NCBI RefSeq assembly: GCF_025698545.1
Contig: NC_068572.1
Coordinates: forward strand, 4,588,001-4,652,000
Length of the DNA: 64,000 bases
DNA from: Gossypium raimondii
Taxonomy: Eukaryota; Streptophyta; Magnoliopsida; Malvales; Malvaceae
Direction: 5' to 3'
The notes under the pieces were generated by a model, which was not told the origin of the DNA, did no database searches, and worked only from the letters and a program-made list of their open reading frames with translations. Below, one piece after another: positions 1 to 7,999 of the stretch (positions are counted from its first letter, which is position 1; every line of letters starts with the position of its first letter). Made by a program: the position numbers and the translations under genes.

Positions 1-360
1 TCAAAACTGGTGGGTCGAACCCAATCCTGAACGTAAGCTTCAGCAACACAATGGACATGCGATACAGGGACATCAACTTCCTGCCAACAGAACTTGTTTC
101 CATCAAACCAAAAAGACCACAATATGGCAAGCAGTCGGGTAGTCTTAGTAACATCAGCATCGTGCAAACGATTAACAATAAGCGGCTGGACTGAATCATA
201 ATCGACATTCACTTGTGCTGCTGCCATGCCTCCTTCGCTCGCGGACAGTGAAGTAAAACACGATCTATATTCTCTGCTAACCGGCCTTTGCATGGCACGT
301 AATTGTGCAGCACCCTCTCCAAATAAAAATCCTGGTTTTAGGAGGCATAACCCTGATTTG
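1..360 (-). pseudogene. LINE (non-LTR retrotransposon) ORF2 fragment, zf-RVT to RNase H linker
   Basis: The reverse strand encodes, in more than one frame, pieces typical of the end of plant LINE ORF2. One is a 'PPKTRIFIWRGC' stretch like the start of the zf-RVT domain, then 'HCPRAKEAWQQHK' like its Cys-containing end, then a TGA stop. After a frame change comes a long stretch containing 'LLAILWSFWFDGNKF', the usual linker before the LINE RNase H domain. Frameshifts and a stop show it is dead. It runs off the left edge of the window, so the RNase H part would lie outside. The family assignment rests on remembered motif order. Confidence 0.75.
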
Positions 361-1251
361 CTGGCAAAAATATTGTTTTTTAAACTTTTTGAATTTTTAT
401 AATTTTTCATATTACTTTTATAATATAGAATTATAAAAATTTGTCTCTTTTTTTTTTGCATTTTTATCATATTTTGTTCATATGTATATTGTTATTTTTA
501 ATATTGTATTTAAAATAATTTTATGGTTATACAAATTTTAATACATTAATTTTAAAATATTCATATAATTGGTTTTCCAAACACACTACTGTTAACTGCA
601 TCAAATATCCCGAAAATATGATTTTCATTTTGAATTGAAAATATTTTAATTACATTGGTTTAATGTTATATTAATAAGTTTTGTTAAAATCGTATTAACT
701 ATTAAATGAGACATAAAATTTTATATGACTAATTTAAAATAAAATTTTAAAATAAATATTATAAAAAATAGATATTATAAAATATTGATTTTGAGATTTT
801 CGAGAATTTAAAAACCTCTCACTCTCTCTCTATTTTAATGTATTTTTAGTATTTAGTTTTAAATGTTCTACGACAACATTTTATCTTTTTTTCTTAAATT
901 TCATTTAAAATTAACAATTTTAATAATAAAATAATTTAATTGGCATAATATCGATAATTTTAGAATATAATTAGAATAATTTAAAGTTTGGGGACTAATT
1001 TAAAGTTAAGATTATAGTTTGAGATTTCTGAAGCAATTAATCCAAATTCAATAAGTAATCACAAAGAAAATACGAATAGAGACCAATACTATTGCATACA
1101 TTGAAAGCAAAATTTCCATAAAAAAACCCAAAAAGCAGACCCAATCCAAATTTCAATGAAGCTCACCATTAAACAGTAACACAAGGAAGAAGAAGATAAT
1201 GGTATCGAACACTCACGAGCACAAGCCGACTCCAAAAAGCTCAAGCATATA
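361..1251. other. AT-rich intergenic stretch, nothing recognised
   Basis: Very AT-rich sequence with no open frame of note, between the LINE fragment and the 3' end of the bZIP gene. The last 150-200 bases probably include the bZIP 3' UTR on the minus strand, but I cannot fix a poly(A) site. Confidence 0.5.
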
Positions 1252-1680
1252 TCATCGGCTAACACCATAATTAGCTTCGGGAACTGCCACCACCAACGGC
1301 TTCAACAAAGGATCATCTGGGATTTCCGGTATTTCAACCGCATGCCCATTTACTTCTTCCACAATGTGCAGCACGGAGTTCAGTGACCGCAATCTCTCCG
1401 TTAATCCCATAGCTTCAGCTCTCAACAGGTTATTGGCAGATTCCATCTCGATGTAGCGTTGGGTCGAGGCGTTGATCTCTTTAGATAACCGGCTATTCTC
1501 TTTCTGCAACAAACTCACTTCGTTACCCAAATCTTCCATCAGCTTCCGTTTCTTCATACGCGACCGCCTTGCCGACTCACGGTTCGACAGCATCCTCTTC
1601 CTTTTCCTCTCGTCGATGTTTGCATTCCTCGGGTCGGACTCGGATCCGGAACTCGCTGGCCTTTGCACAGAAGCAGCCAT
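1252..1680 (-). CDS. Group S1 bZIP transcription factor (bZIP53/bZIP44-like)
   Basis: Intronless gene for a 142-residue nuclear DNA-binding protein. The basic region has the N-x7-R signature (N33 to R41, 'NRESARRSR'). The leucine zipper starts ten residues later, with hydrophobic heptad positions at 51, 58, 65, 79, 86, 93 and 100. The 'RLRSLNSVL' and 'EIPEIPDDP' motifs after the zipper are typical of group S1 bZIPs. These factors usually heterodimerise with group C bZIPs and bind ACGT or ACTCAT elements in genes of amino-acid and sugar metabolism. I start at 1680 ('MAASVQRPASSG'), not at the in-frame ATG 63 bases upstream, because S1 proteins begin this way and the extra residues look like leader sequence. 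The C-terminus ('ANYGVSR') differs from the Trp/Met-rich tail I remember for bZIP53. Translation is probably controlled by the uORF at 1791-1874. bZIP2/11/44/53 cannot be separated by eye. Confidence 0.95.
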   Translation of the reverse strand: MAASVQRPASSGSESDPRNANIDERKRKRMLSNRESARRSRMKKRKLMEDLGNEVSLLQKENSRLSKEINASTQRYIEMESANNLLRAEAMGLTERLRSLNSVLHIVEEVNGHAVEIPEIPDDPLLKPLVVAVPEANYGVSR

Positions 1681-1790
1681 CACAGAAAAAAAAACTGGGT
1701 TTCTAACTAATTTGTTGTTTTTAAAACCAGGAAATTTTAACAAGAATTAATAAAACAAATTCTGAAAACGAAGAAAGGGTCTGATCTAGT

Positions 1791-1874
1791 TCATGAGAAA
1801 ACATAGAACCAATAAAGGAAAACGACTGAAAACGAGTGAAGAGCACGGATTCGAGGCATGAGGACTGATCTCAT
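1791..1874 (-). CDS. Conserved upstream ORF (SC-peptide type, sucrose-induced repression of translation)
   Basis: A 27-codon ORF lies in the leader of the bZIP gene, ending 110 bases before the main ATG. Its last residues are 'HSFSVVFLYWFYVFS' followed by TGA. This is almost identical to the C-terminal half of the conserved SC-peptide encoded by the uORF2 of group S1 bZIP mRNAs (bZIP11 type), which stalls ribosomes when sucrose is high and so represses the main ORF. An in-frame TAG upstream confirms that the first Met is at 1874. The N-terminal third ('MRSVLMPRIRA') is shorter and diverged from the Arabidopsis form I remember. Function is inferred from the family; the sequence match is direct. 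Confidence 0.93.
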   Translation of the reverse strand: MRSVLMPRIRALHSFSVVFLYWFYVFS

Positions 1875-2409
1875 AAAAAATCTAATATCATCGGGTACCA
1901 AAATCAACAACAAAGAAACCTAAAATACCCAAGATTTAAAACCAGTTCTATAGATAAAGAAAATGACGAAAACTTGGCTGGTCGAATAGAGGACCAAATG
2001 CAAATCGAGAAAAAGGGTTTGATTGGTGAAGAAAATGAGAATGGAGGGTTTATTATTTAAGGATCTTTAGCAGTGGTTAACTATGGAAAGAAAGAAGTAG
2101 TAGGGGTGTCACCATGGCGTATAAGGTAAGGCCAGATAGTCAACACTTGGTCAGGTTCTATGCATAATATTACGTGGAAAATTTATTTTAAAATATATAT
2201 ATATATATGAGTACTTTGTTTTTTGAAGGAAAAAAAGTGATTTTTTTAAATAAAAAAAAAGCAATTCTCTTAAATATATAATTGGAAACTTAGTTGGACT
2301 CTTTTAAATTCCTTTGTAATTCTTTTAACTAATTAGAGTAAATATATAATTAAGAATGAATGTCACTTTTTAGTCGAAATAATATTTTTCCTTTTTCTAA
2401 TTAAAATAA

Positions 2410-2512
2410 TAGGGCAAAGCCTAAATAACCAACACGACTAACACAATTTGAACCCAGACCACACTTGAGGCGGTAAACACCTTTGACCATTAGGCCATCA
2501 CATGTGGTTCAT
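2410..2512 (-). mobile_element. tRNA-derived SINE or SINE head
   Basis: On the minus strand there is a good Pol III A box (TGGCCTAATGGT, 2486-2497) and, about 30 bases further, a B box (GGGTTCAAATT, 2445-2455), the spacing of a tRNA-type internal promoter. The segment does not fold as a proper tRNA. It lies in AT-rich sequence, as expected for a SINE head followed by a family-specific body. Its exact ends and target duplication could not be fixed. Confidence 0.6.
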
Positions 2513-3125
2513 TATTATTATTTTCTTAATATATATATATATATACATTACTCTTCACGATGACAATTATAGTGAGAACTTTTAAAACAAGAATCATGAT
2601 AATTAAAATGATCTTAGCCATTGGATTAAATTAAATGATTTTAAATGTTAGATTATGTATTTATCTTAGCTTATTAAAATAAAACTAACAACACTTATAT
2701 TTTCCTTAATTTTTATTTTCCTCATGTAATTAAAGTATTTGGTTTCAGATTTTTTTTTTTGGAGAAAAATTTGAATAACAAGCAAGAGATTATAGTTATT
2801 AAGATAATCAATTTTGATATTAGGTAGTTATTTTCTTGATTGAAAATATTAATTTTATGCTTGAAATCAATTAAGAAATTCAATATTTTTAGAATGAAAT
2901 GGTCGACTAATTTTTCAATCAAGAAAAACAACATCTAATACGAAATTGATTAATATTAATAAGCTTAATCTCTTACTTGCCAGTCCAATTTTTTTCTAAA
3001 CAAAAACGTAAATACGAAAGTAAAGATTATTCAAAAATATTTCACTCTCACTTCAATTGCACGACGAAAAGAAGAAAGAAGTGAAAATTTGGGTGCTGTT
3101 GGTTTTATTTTAATAAGGTAAGATA
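2513..3125. other. AT-rich stretch, nothing recognised
   Basis: Low-complexity A/T sequence with an (AT)n run near 2530. A 70-codon reverse-strand open frame at 2722-2934 is a composition artefact (Ile/Leu/Lys/Asn only). Confidence 0.4.
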
Positions 3126-3823
3126 AATACAAAAAGCTTAATAGAACATTTGGTACCTCAACTTGACACGTTTTCTTAATTTGGTACCTAAAGTTTTTTT
3201 TGTCCAATTTGGGACCTCAACTTGACACGTTTTCTTAATTTGGTACCTAAAGCTTAATAGACATATTTTCCTAATTTGGTACCTAATCTTTTTTTATTCG
3301 ATTTGGTACTCAAACTTGTCAAACGTTTACAAATCACTCCAATATACTAAAAATGTTTTTTTTTTACGATGTAGCAAAAATAATCAATGTATGACTGACA
3401 TGTGACGGATGATATGACCTTTTTGTATTTTATATGTTCAATTATTTTAGTTCTAATTAATTAATTTCTTTTAATTTGGGTTTTAAAACTCTTTTTTTCT
3501 TATTTAATATTAATTCATTAAGCATAGCTCAGATCCTATTTTTTAACATGAATTTCCTCTAATCGACAATATTTTTGTAGCGTAATGAAAAAACAACACC
3601 ATTAGTGTTTTATGTAACTTGTATAACATTTAAAAATTTAAGTACCAAATTGTACCTAAAAAAACTTAGGTACCAAATTAGGAAAAAATACCAAGTTCAA
3701 GTACCAAATTGGGACCAAAAAGTTTAGGTAAATAAATTAAGAAAAGTGTCAAGTTCAAGTATCAAATTGGGACAAAAAAATATTAAGTACCAAATTAAAA
3801 TATTATATTAAGCCAATACAAAA
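3126..3823. mobile_element. Non-autonomous Mutator-like (MULE/foldback) element with 9-bp target duplication
   Basis: The element body is 3135-3814 (680 bp). It begins AGCTTAATAG and ends in the inverse of GGCTTAATAT. Each arm carries several copies of a short unit built on 'TTTGGTACCTAAA' / 'CAACTTGACACGTTTTC', so the termini form long imperfect inverted repeats. It is flanked on both sides by AATACAAAA (3126-3134 and 3815-3823). A perfect 9-bp duplication with long inverted repeats is the hallmark of Mutator-like elements. There is no transposase. Confidence 0.75.
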
Positions 3824-4569
3824 CTAAGGCTTAAAATCTAATAGCTAATTTTTATTGTAATTTTAAAATTGTCAGTATAATTACCACCTCCACACAACAT
3901 TTCCTCCAAAACTGTATTCTTCCATTATGCTTTAAAAAGGAAGTAATAAGTTAAAATTAAAAGGCCAATTTCTTAAAAAGCCTTCAACTACTTCTCTTTG
4001 TTTAAAGAAGCCTTTAAAATGTTTACCCTGATTTTAATATTAAAGAAATATATTTGAATTTTTCTTTTGTTGATGCAATAGAAATTACATGCACTTTAAC
4101 ATTAACATAAAATTTAAAAGAATAATTATCATTTCCAAATGAGTAATTACGTGTATTATGTATATTAACATATTCAAAATATTTCAAAATATTATTTTAT
4201 TTTTATTTAATAAACTATTCTCATAAAATTTACGTAAGCACTAGAGGTAAATTAGTTTGAAAATTCAAAATATTTATCTTTTAATATTAAAATCAAGAAC
4301 TTTCATAAGTAAAAATTATAGGTTAGGGACTTATTTAACTACAAAAATAGTGATGATTTTATCTTTTACTTGTCTTACTACCAATTACATAAAACACACC
4401 TAATTGTATAAATTCCACAAAATACATTCCATGTTCAAACATCCTTCAATAATGGTCCCTCGTTCAATCAAATTAAGTCATCTCGTTATCGTTGTCATGT
4501 GTTACGATCTCAGAAATTCACATACTTTAAATTTAATGATATTTCAAAAAAATAATAAAATAATAAAAG
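3824..4569. other. AT-rich spacer, no gene seen
   Basis: Short spurious open frames only. Nothing resembling a promoter, RNA gene or known repeat was recognised. Confidence 0.4.
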
Positions 4570-4578
4570 GAAAAATAA

Positions 4579-5150
4579 GGCTTAATACCTCTCTTGACCC
4601 CTGTTCTATAGCTAAATTGTTATTTTGGTATACCTATACCTCTCTTGGCCCAAATCCAAATTTTCGTTAATGAAAAAGTTAAGAATTACTTACAAATTTT
4701 AGAAAATATGTGAAAATTTTAAAATCATTAAAAATAACCCCAAAAGTTTTAAGACTTGGAAATTATAAAATAAAAAATCATAATCTATTTTTGAAAATTA
4801 TAAAAATATTTTTAAAATGATAAGCATGTGAAACTTATTTTTTTAAAATTCTATCTAAAAAATTGTTTGTTAGGAATTTTGGTTTTTTAATAAAAATTTT
4901 ATGATTTATTTTGAAAAATTGTAGGGTTTTTTTTTTGGCATTTTATGAGCTTTTTTATTTTTAAAGGAAATTTGAGTTTTCTACACATGGCTGTATTTGA
5001 TTGGACAGAAAGATATCCTTTTAACGGAAAATATAAATGGGGTAACAGGGCATATAGAATAAAAGAACAAGGGCAAAACTGATAAAAAGATAGTATAGGT
5101 ACCAAAGTAGTAATTTAACTATAGTATAAGTACCAAAAGAGGTATTAAGT
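4579..5150. mobile_element. Second Mutator-like inverted-repeat element
   Basis: The element starts GGCTTAATACCTCTCTTG and ends with the inverse of ACTTAATACCTCTTTTGG, with homology running about 60-70 bases into both arms ('CTATAGTTAAATTACT' type motifs on each side). The first bases resemble those of the element at 3135-3814, so the two are probably related families. The flanking 9-mers (4570-4578 and 5151-5159) agree at 7 of 9 positions, consistent with a decayed duplication. No coding capacity. Confidence 0.6.
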
Positions 5151-5194
5151 AAAAATTAAATGCTAAGTTGAGGAAAAATAATTGTAAATACTAA

Positions 5195-5679
5195 GGGTGT
5201 GTTTGGAAAACCATTGAAAATTTCCATTTCATTGAAAATGAAAATTTTCAACATTTAATATTTTAAATGTGATTGATAATTATTTTAATTTTTACTTAAT
5301 ATAAATTTTAACAAAAATGTTGAATAAAATAAATAGATAGGTAGCTACTTATTACTTAATGTAGAAAATATTAAGTTATTTTTATTTTATTAAAATTTTA
5401 AAATAAAATATAATTTTTTTAAAAATGAGATATTCAAATTACTATATTTATGCTCTATCCAAAACTATTTAAAATAATATAAAAACATTATATTAATAAA
5501 ATTAAATCTAAGAAATAAATAAATTGTTAAAGATTAATTTTACTTTTATCAAACAAAATAATTATATTTACTAATTTACTAAACAAATTTTTAATATGAA
5601 TTTAGCACTTATCAAATTCAATATTAAAAGTTCAATACTAAATTTTCTGTGCTTAAACTTTAAGTTTATTAAACACACC
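5195..5679. mobile_element. Tourist-like (PIF/Harbinger-type) MITE
   Basis: A 485-bp AT-rich segment begins GGGTGTGTTTGG and ends AAACACACC (its inverse), flanked on each side by TAA (5192-5194 and 5680-5682). The 3-bp TAA duplication with a G-rich terminal inverted repeat fits Tourist/PIF-Harbinger MITEs. No transposase. Confidence 0.6.
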
Positions 5680-5906
5680 TAAGTTATGTTCATGGTTGTG
5701 CGAATCAAATCGAATTAAGAATTAATTAAAATATCAATTCAGAAATATGAAATCGATTAATCCTCAAATCGGACTAAAAAATTAAATTAAAGCAAAAATA
5801 ATAAAATTTAAAATTTTGATAATTTATTTAATTCATCGATTTCGCGTGAAAAATGTTGTTTTTATTGGATATATCGAAAGACCAGAATATATTATCGAGG
5901 AGGCGT

Positions 5907-5912
5907 AAAAAA
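5907..5912 (-). terminator. Pol III terminator of the tRNA-Ala gene
   Basis: A run of six T on the minus strand starts 6 bases after the discriminator base of the tRNA, as expected for an RNA polymerase III stop. Confidence 0.8.
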
Positions 5913-5918
5913 GAGGAA

Positions 5919-5991
5919 TGGAGATGCGGGGGATCGAACCCCGTGCCTCTCGCATGCAAAGCGAGCGCTCTACCATTTGAGCTACATCCCC
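5919..5991 (-). tRNA. trnA-UGC: tRNA-Ala (anticodon UGC)
   Basis: The minus strand folds into a full cloverleaf of 73 bases. The acceptor stem is GGGGATG with CATCTCC, the D arm carries GCTC...GAGC, the anticodon stem-loop is CTCGC-TTTGCAT-GCGAG with anticodon TGC, and the T arm is CGGGG-TTCGATC-CCCCG, with discriminator A. The acceptor stem carries the G3:U70 wobble pair that is the identity element for alanyl-tRNA synthetase. No intron and no encoded CCA, as usual for nuclear genes. A T6 run follows. Nothing suggests a pseudogene. Confidence 0.97.
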
Positions 5992-6727
5992 TGTTGAACA
6001 TTATTTTGTTCAATTGCTTAAATTAAAATTCTTTAAGTCTGTTGAAATTTGATATAGATCGTTTTTTTATTTGATTTAATTACGAAAATTTAGAAGTTAT
6101 TTCATCTATTTGCAGACATATGAACTTAAATTATTAATATTAACTAATTTTTCATATAAATTATTAATTTTTTACTTTTACCAATTCTGTAAATATAAAT
6201 AGTTAAATTACCTTTTTATTAAAATTTTACAATGCTATCAAATTGGATTAACTTCTAATGTATAGTAAAATACAAGGACATGGAATAAACAATCCCTTGT
6301 TTAATAAATCATTGAAAAATTAAATAATATTTTAATTTATTTAATGTTTTACTTATATTTGATAATTTAAAATAAAAATTCGATAGAATTTTTAATAAAA
6401 AGTGTGGAAATGATAAACAAGTAAGAGTTACTTATCAAGAGAATATTCTCAATTAATTCTATTCTATTTTATTTTATTTATATTATATTAGCTTATAAAA
6501 ATTTACCTTTAAAATTTGACTTGCTTTTAATAATATCAAACAGAGTTTATAACTTAATTTAAGTACTTACTTTTTTTTCTTTTTTTAGCATTTAATATTT
6601 TAATTTATCAAACAAAAGTTAACTTTATCCGTTTTTGCAAATATTTAAATTAAACCTTTTAAATTTATAATTTTTAAAAATAATGTAAAAAGTCTTTATA
6701 ACTTTTAGAAAATTTTACTTTTTTTTG
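5992..6727. other. AT-rich spacer
   Basis: No gene, RNA or repeat structure recognised between the tRNA and the first foldback element. Confidence 0.4.
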
Positions 6728-7270
6728 TAAAGGTAAATACACCGAGGTCAATGAACTATTAGTAAGTTTATGTTTTAGTCTGTCAACTTCAAAAAGTTAC
6801 AAAATAGTTATTGAATTATTTTAAATTTTTTATTTAAATCACTAGATTATTGAGTTTTTTTTTTGAAAAAGAATTTCTGCTAGCGAGTTCCAAGCGATGA
6901 TTAAGCGATTCGTACAGTGGATTAGTACCTATTGACAAGTAAAAAAGCATACCTTAGATCCAAGTCGATCTGATGATTAGTGTTGGAGATTGAAAAATAA
7001 AGCTGTTTAGATTTTGATTCGTAGATTCATGACATTCAAAGTTGTTTTATGAAAAAAAAAACTAAATTGTAGAAGATAAGGGAATGAGAACTTTCGATTG
7101 GTGCAAGTATGCGAATAAAGAAGGTCGTACAATAGTGGTTTTAACAACCCAACGACTTGAATGAAAACTTTCAAATAGTTTGTAACCATTTTTTGTTACT
7201 TTTTGAAGCTGAGTGATCTAAATGTAAACTTACTAATAGTTTAGTGACTATTAGTGTAGTTTACTCTTTT
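6728..7270. mobile_element. Foldback/MULE-like family, copy F1
   Basis: The left arm reads AGGTAAATACACC...'AACTATTAGTAAG' and the right arm is its inverse, ending near 'TAGTGTAGTTTACTC'. Both arms carry the alternating units 'TTTTGGTCAC' and 'AAAGTTACAAAATGG' in diverged form, and the middle carries 'AGATCCAAGTCGATCTGATG'. The same architecture and core occur at 7312-7750, 18217-18775 and 49935-50496, and the arms at 58998-59900. I could not establish a clean target duplication. Confidence 0.65.
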
Positions 7271-7311
7271 TTCAATTAATATCATTTGACTCTTAAAATG
7301 TTAAAAAGTGT

Positions 7312-7750
7312 TGGGTAAACTAAACCATTAGTCACTAAACCATGGTAAGTTTTCGTTTTGGTCACTTAATTAAAAAAAATGTACAATTTGGTCACTAAAC
7401 TATTTAAAAGTTTTCATTTAAGTCACCGGGTTGTTAAAATCGATGTTACATGGCTTTCTCTATTCACATTACCTGCACCAATCCAAAAATTCAAATAATT
7501 TTTTTCTTCGATCTTCAACATTGACCGTTGGATAGACTTGGATCTAATGTATGTTTTTCTACTTGTCGATAGGTATTGATCTATCGTACCGATTGTCGAT
7601 TCATCATTTAGAGCTCGCTAGCAGAATTTTTTTAAAAAAAATCTCAACAGTTAAGTGACTTAAATAAAAATTTTTTGAATAACTTAACAACTTAAATGAA
7701 AATTTTAAATAGTTCGGTGACTAAATTAGAATTTTTTTTAGTTAAAGGTA
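7312..7750. mobile_element. Foldback/MULE-like family, copy F2 (inverted relative to F1)
   Basis: Same family as F1 but with the core in reverse orientation ('GACTTGGATCTAATGTATG' here is the inverse of the F1 core). Ends read GGTAAACTAAACCATTAG and, inverted, 'TAGTTAAAGGTAAG'. Only about 40 bases separate F1 and F2, and F2 ends about 80 bases before the SAR1 TATA box, so this copy lies in the SAR1 proximal promoter. Confidence 0.6.
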
Positions 7751-7828
7751 AGAATTTAAAGCTGCGGTTCACTAAAAGTGTTACAACAACAGATAAATTA
7801 AAAAGAAAAAAGAAAAAAAGAAATACAG

Positions 7829-7836
7829 TATAAATA
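7829..7836 (+). promoter_or_regulatory. TATA box of the SAR1 gene
   Basis: TATAAATA lies 164 bases before the SAR1 ATG. Transcription would begin about 7860-7870 and give a leader of roughly 130 bases, including the pyrimidine-rich stretch at 7876-7888. Confidence 0.7.
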
Positions 7837-7999
7837 CTCGAGTTAGGTTCACCAAATCTACTTCCTGGCTCTGCCTCTTTTTTTTTTCTAATGATACGAT
7901 GATGACAAAGCAGAGGCCTTGATTACTACAATCCTACCGTCTTCCACTCTCAGATCCTCACAAATTCCATCTCCAAATCCCAGCCCAAAGCTAAAAACT

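Noticed and set aside
1681..1743. In-frame ATG 63 bases upstream extending the bZIP protein by 21 residues
   Set aside because: S1 bZIPs begin at 'MAAS...'-type starts with a short acidic N-terminus. The extension (KNNKLVRNP...) looks like translated leader and lies between the uORF and the main start.
7919..7999. Upstream in-frame ATG for SAR1
   Set aside because: It would put 27 residues before the membrane-inserting N-terminal helix that must be at the protein start; the family start at 8000 fits exactly.
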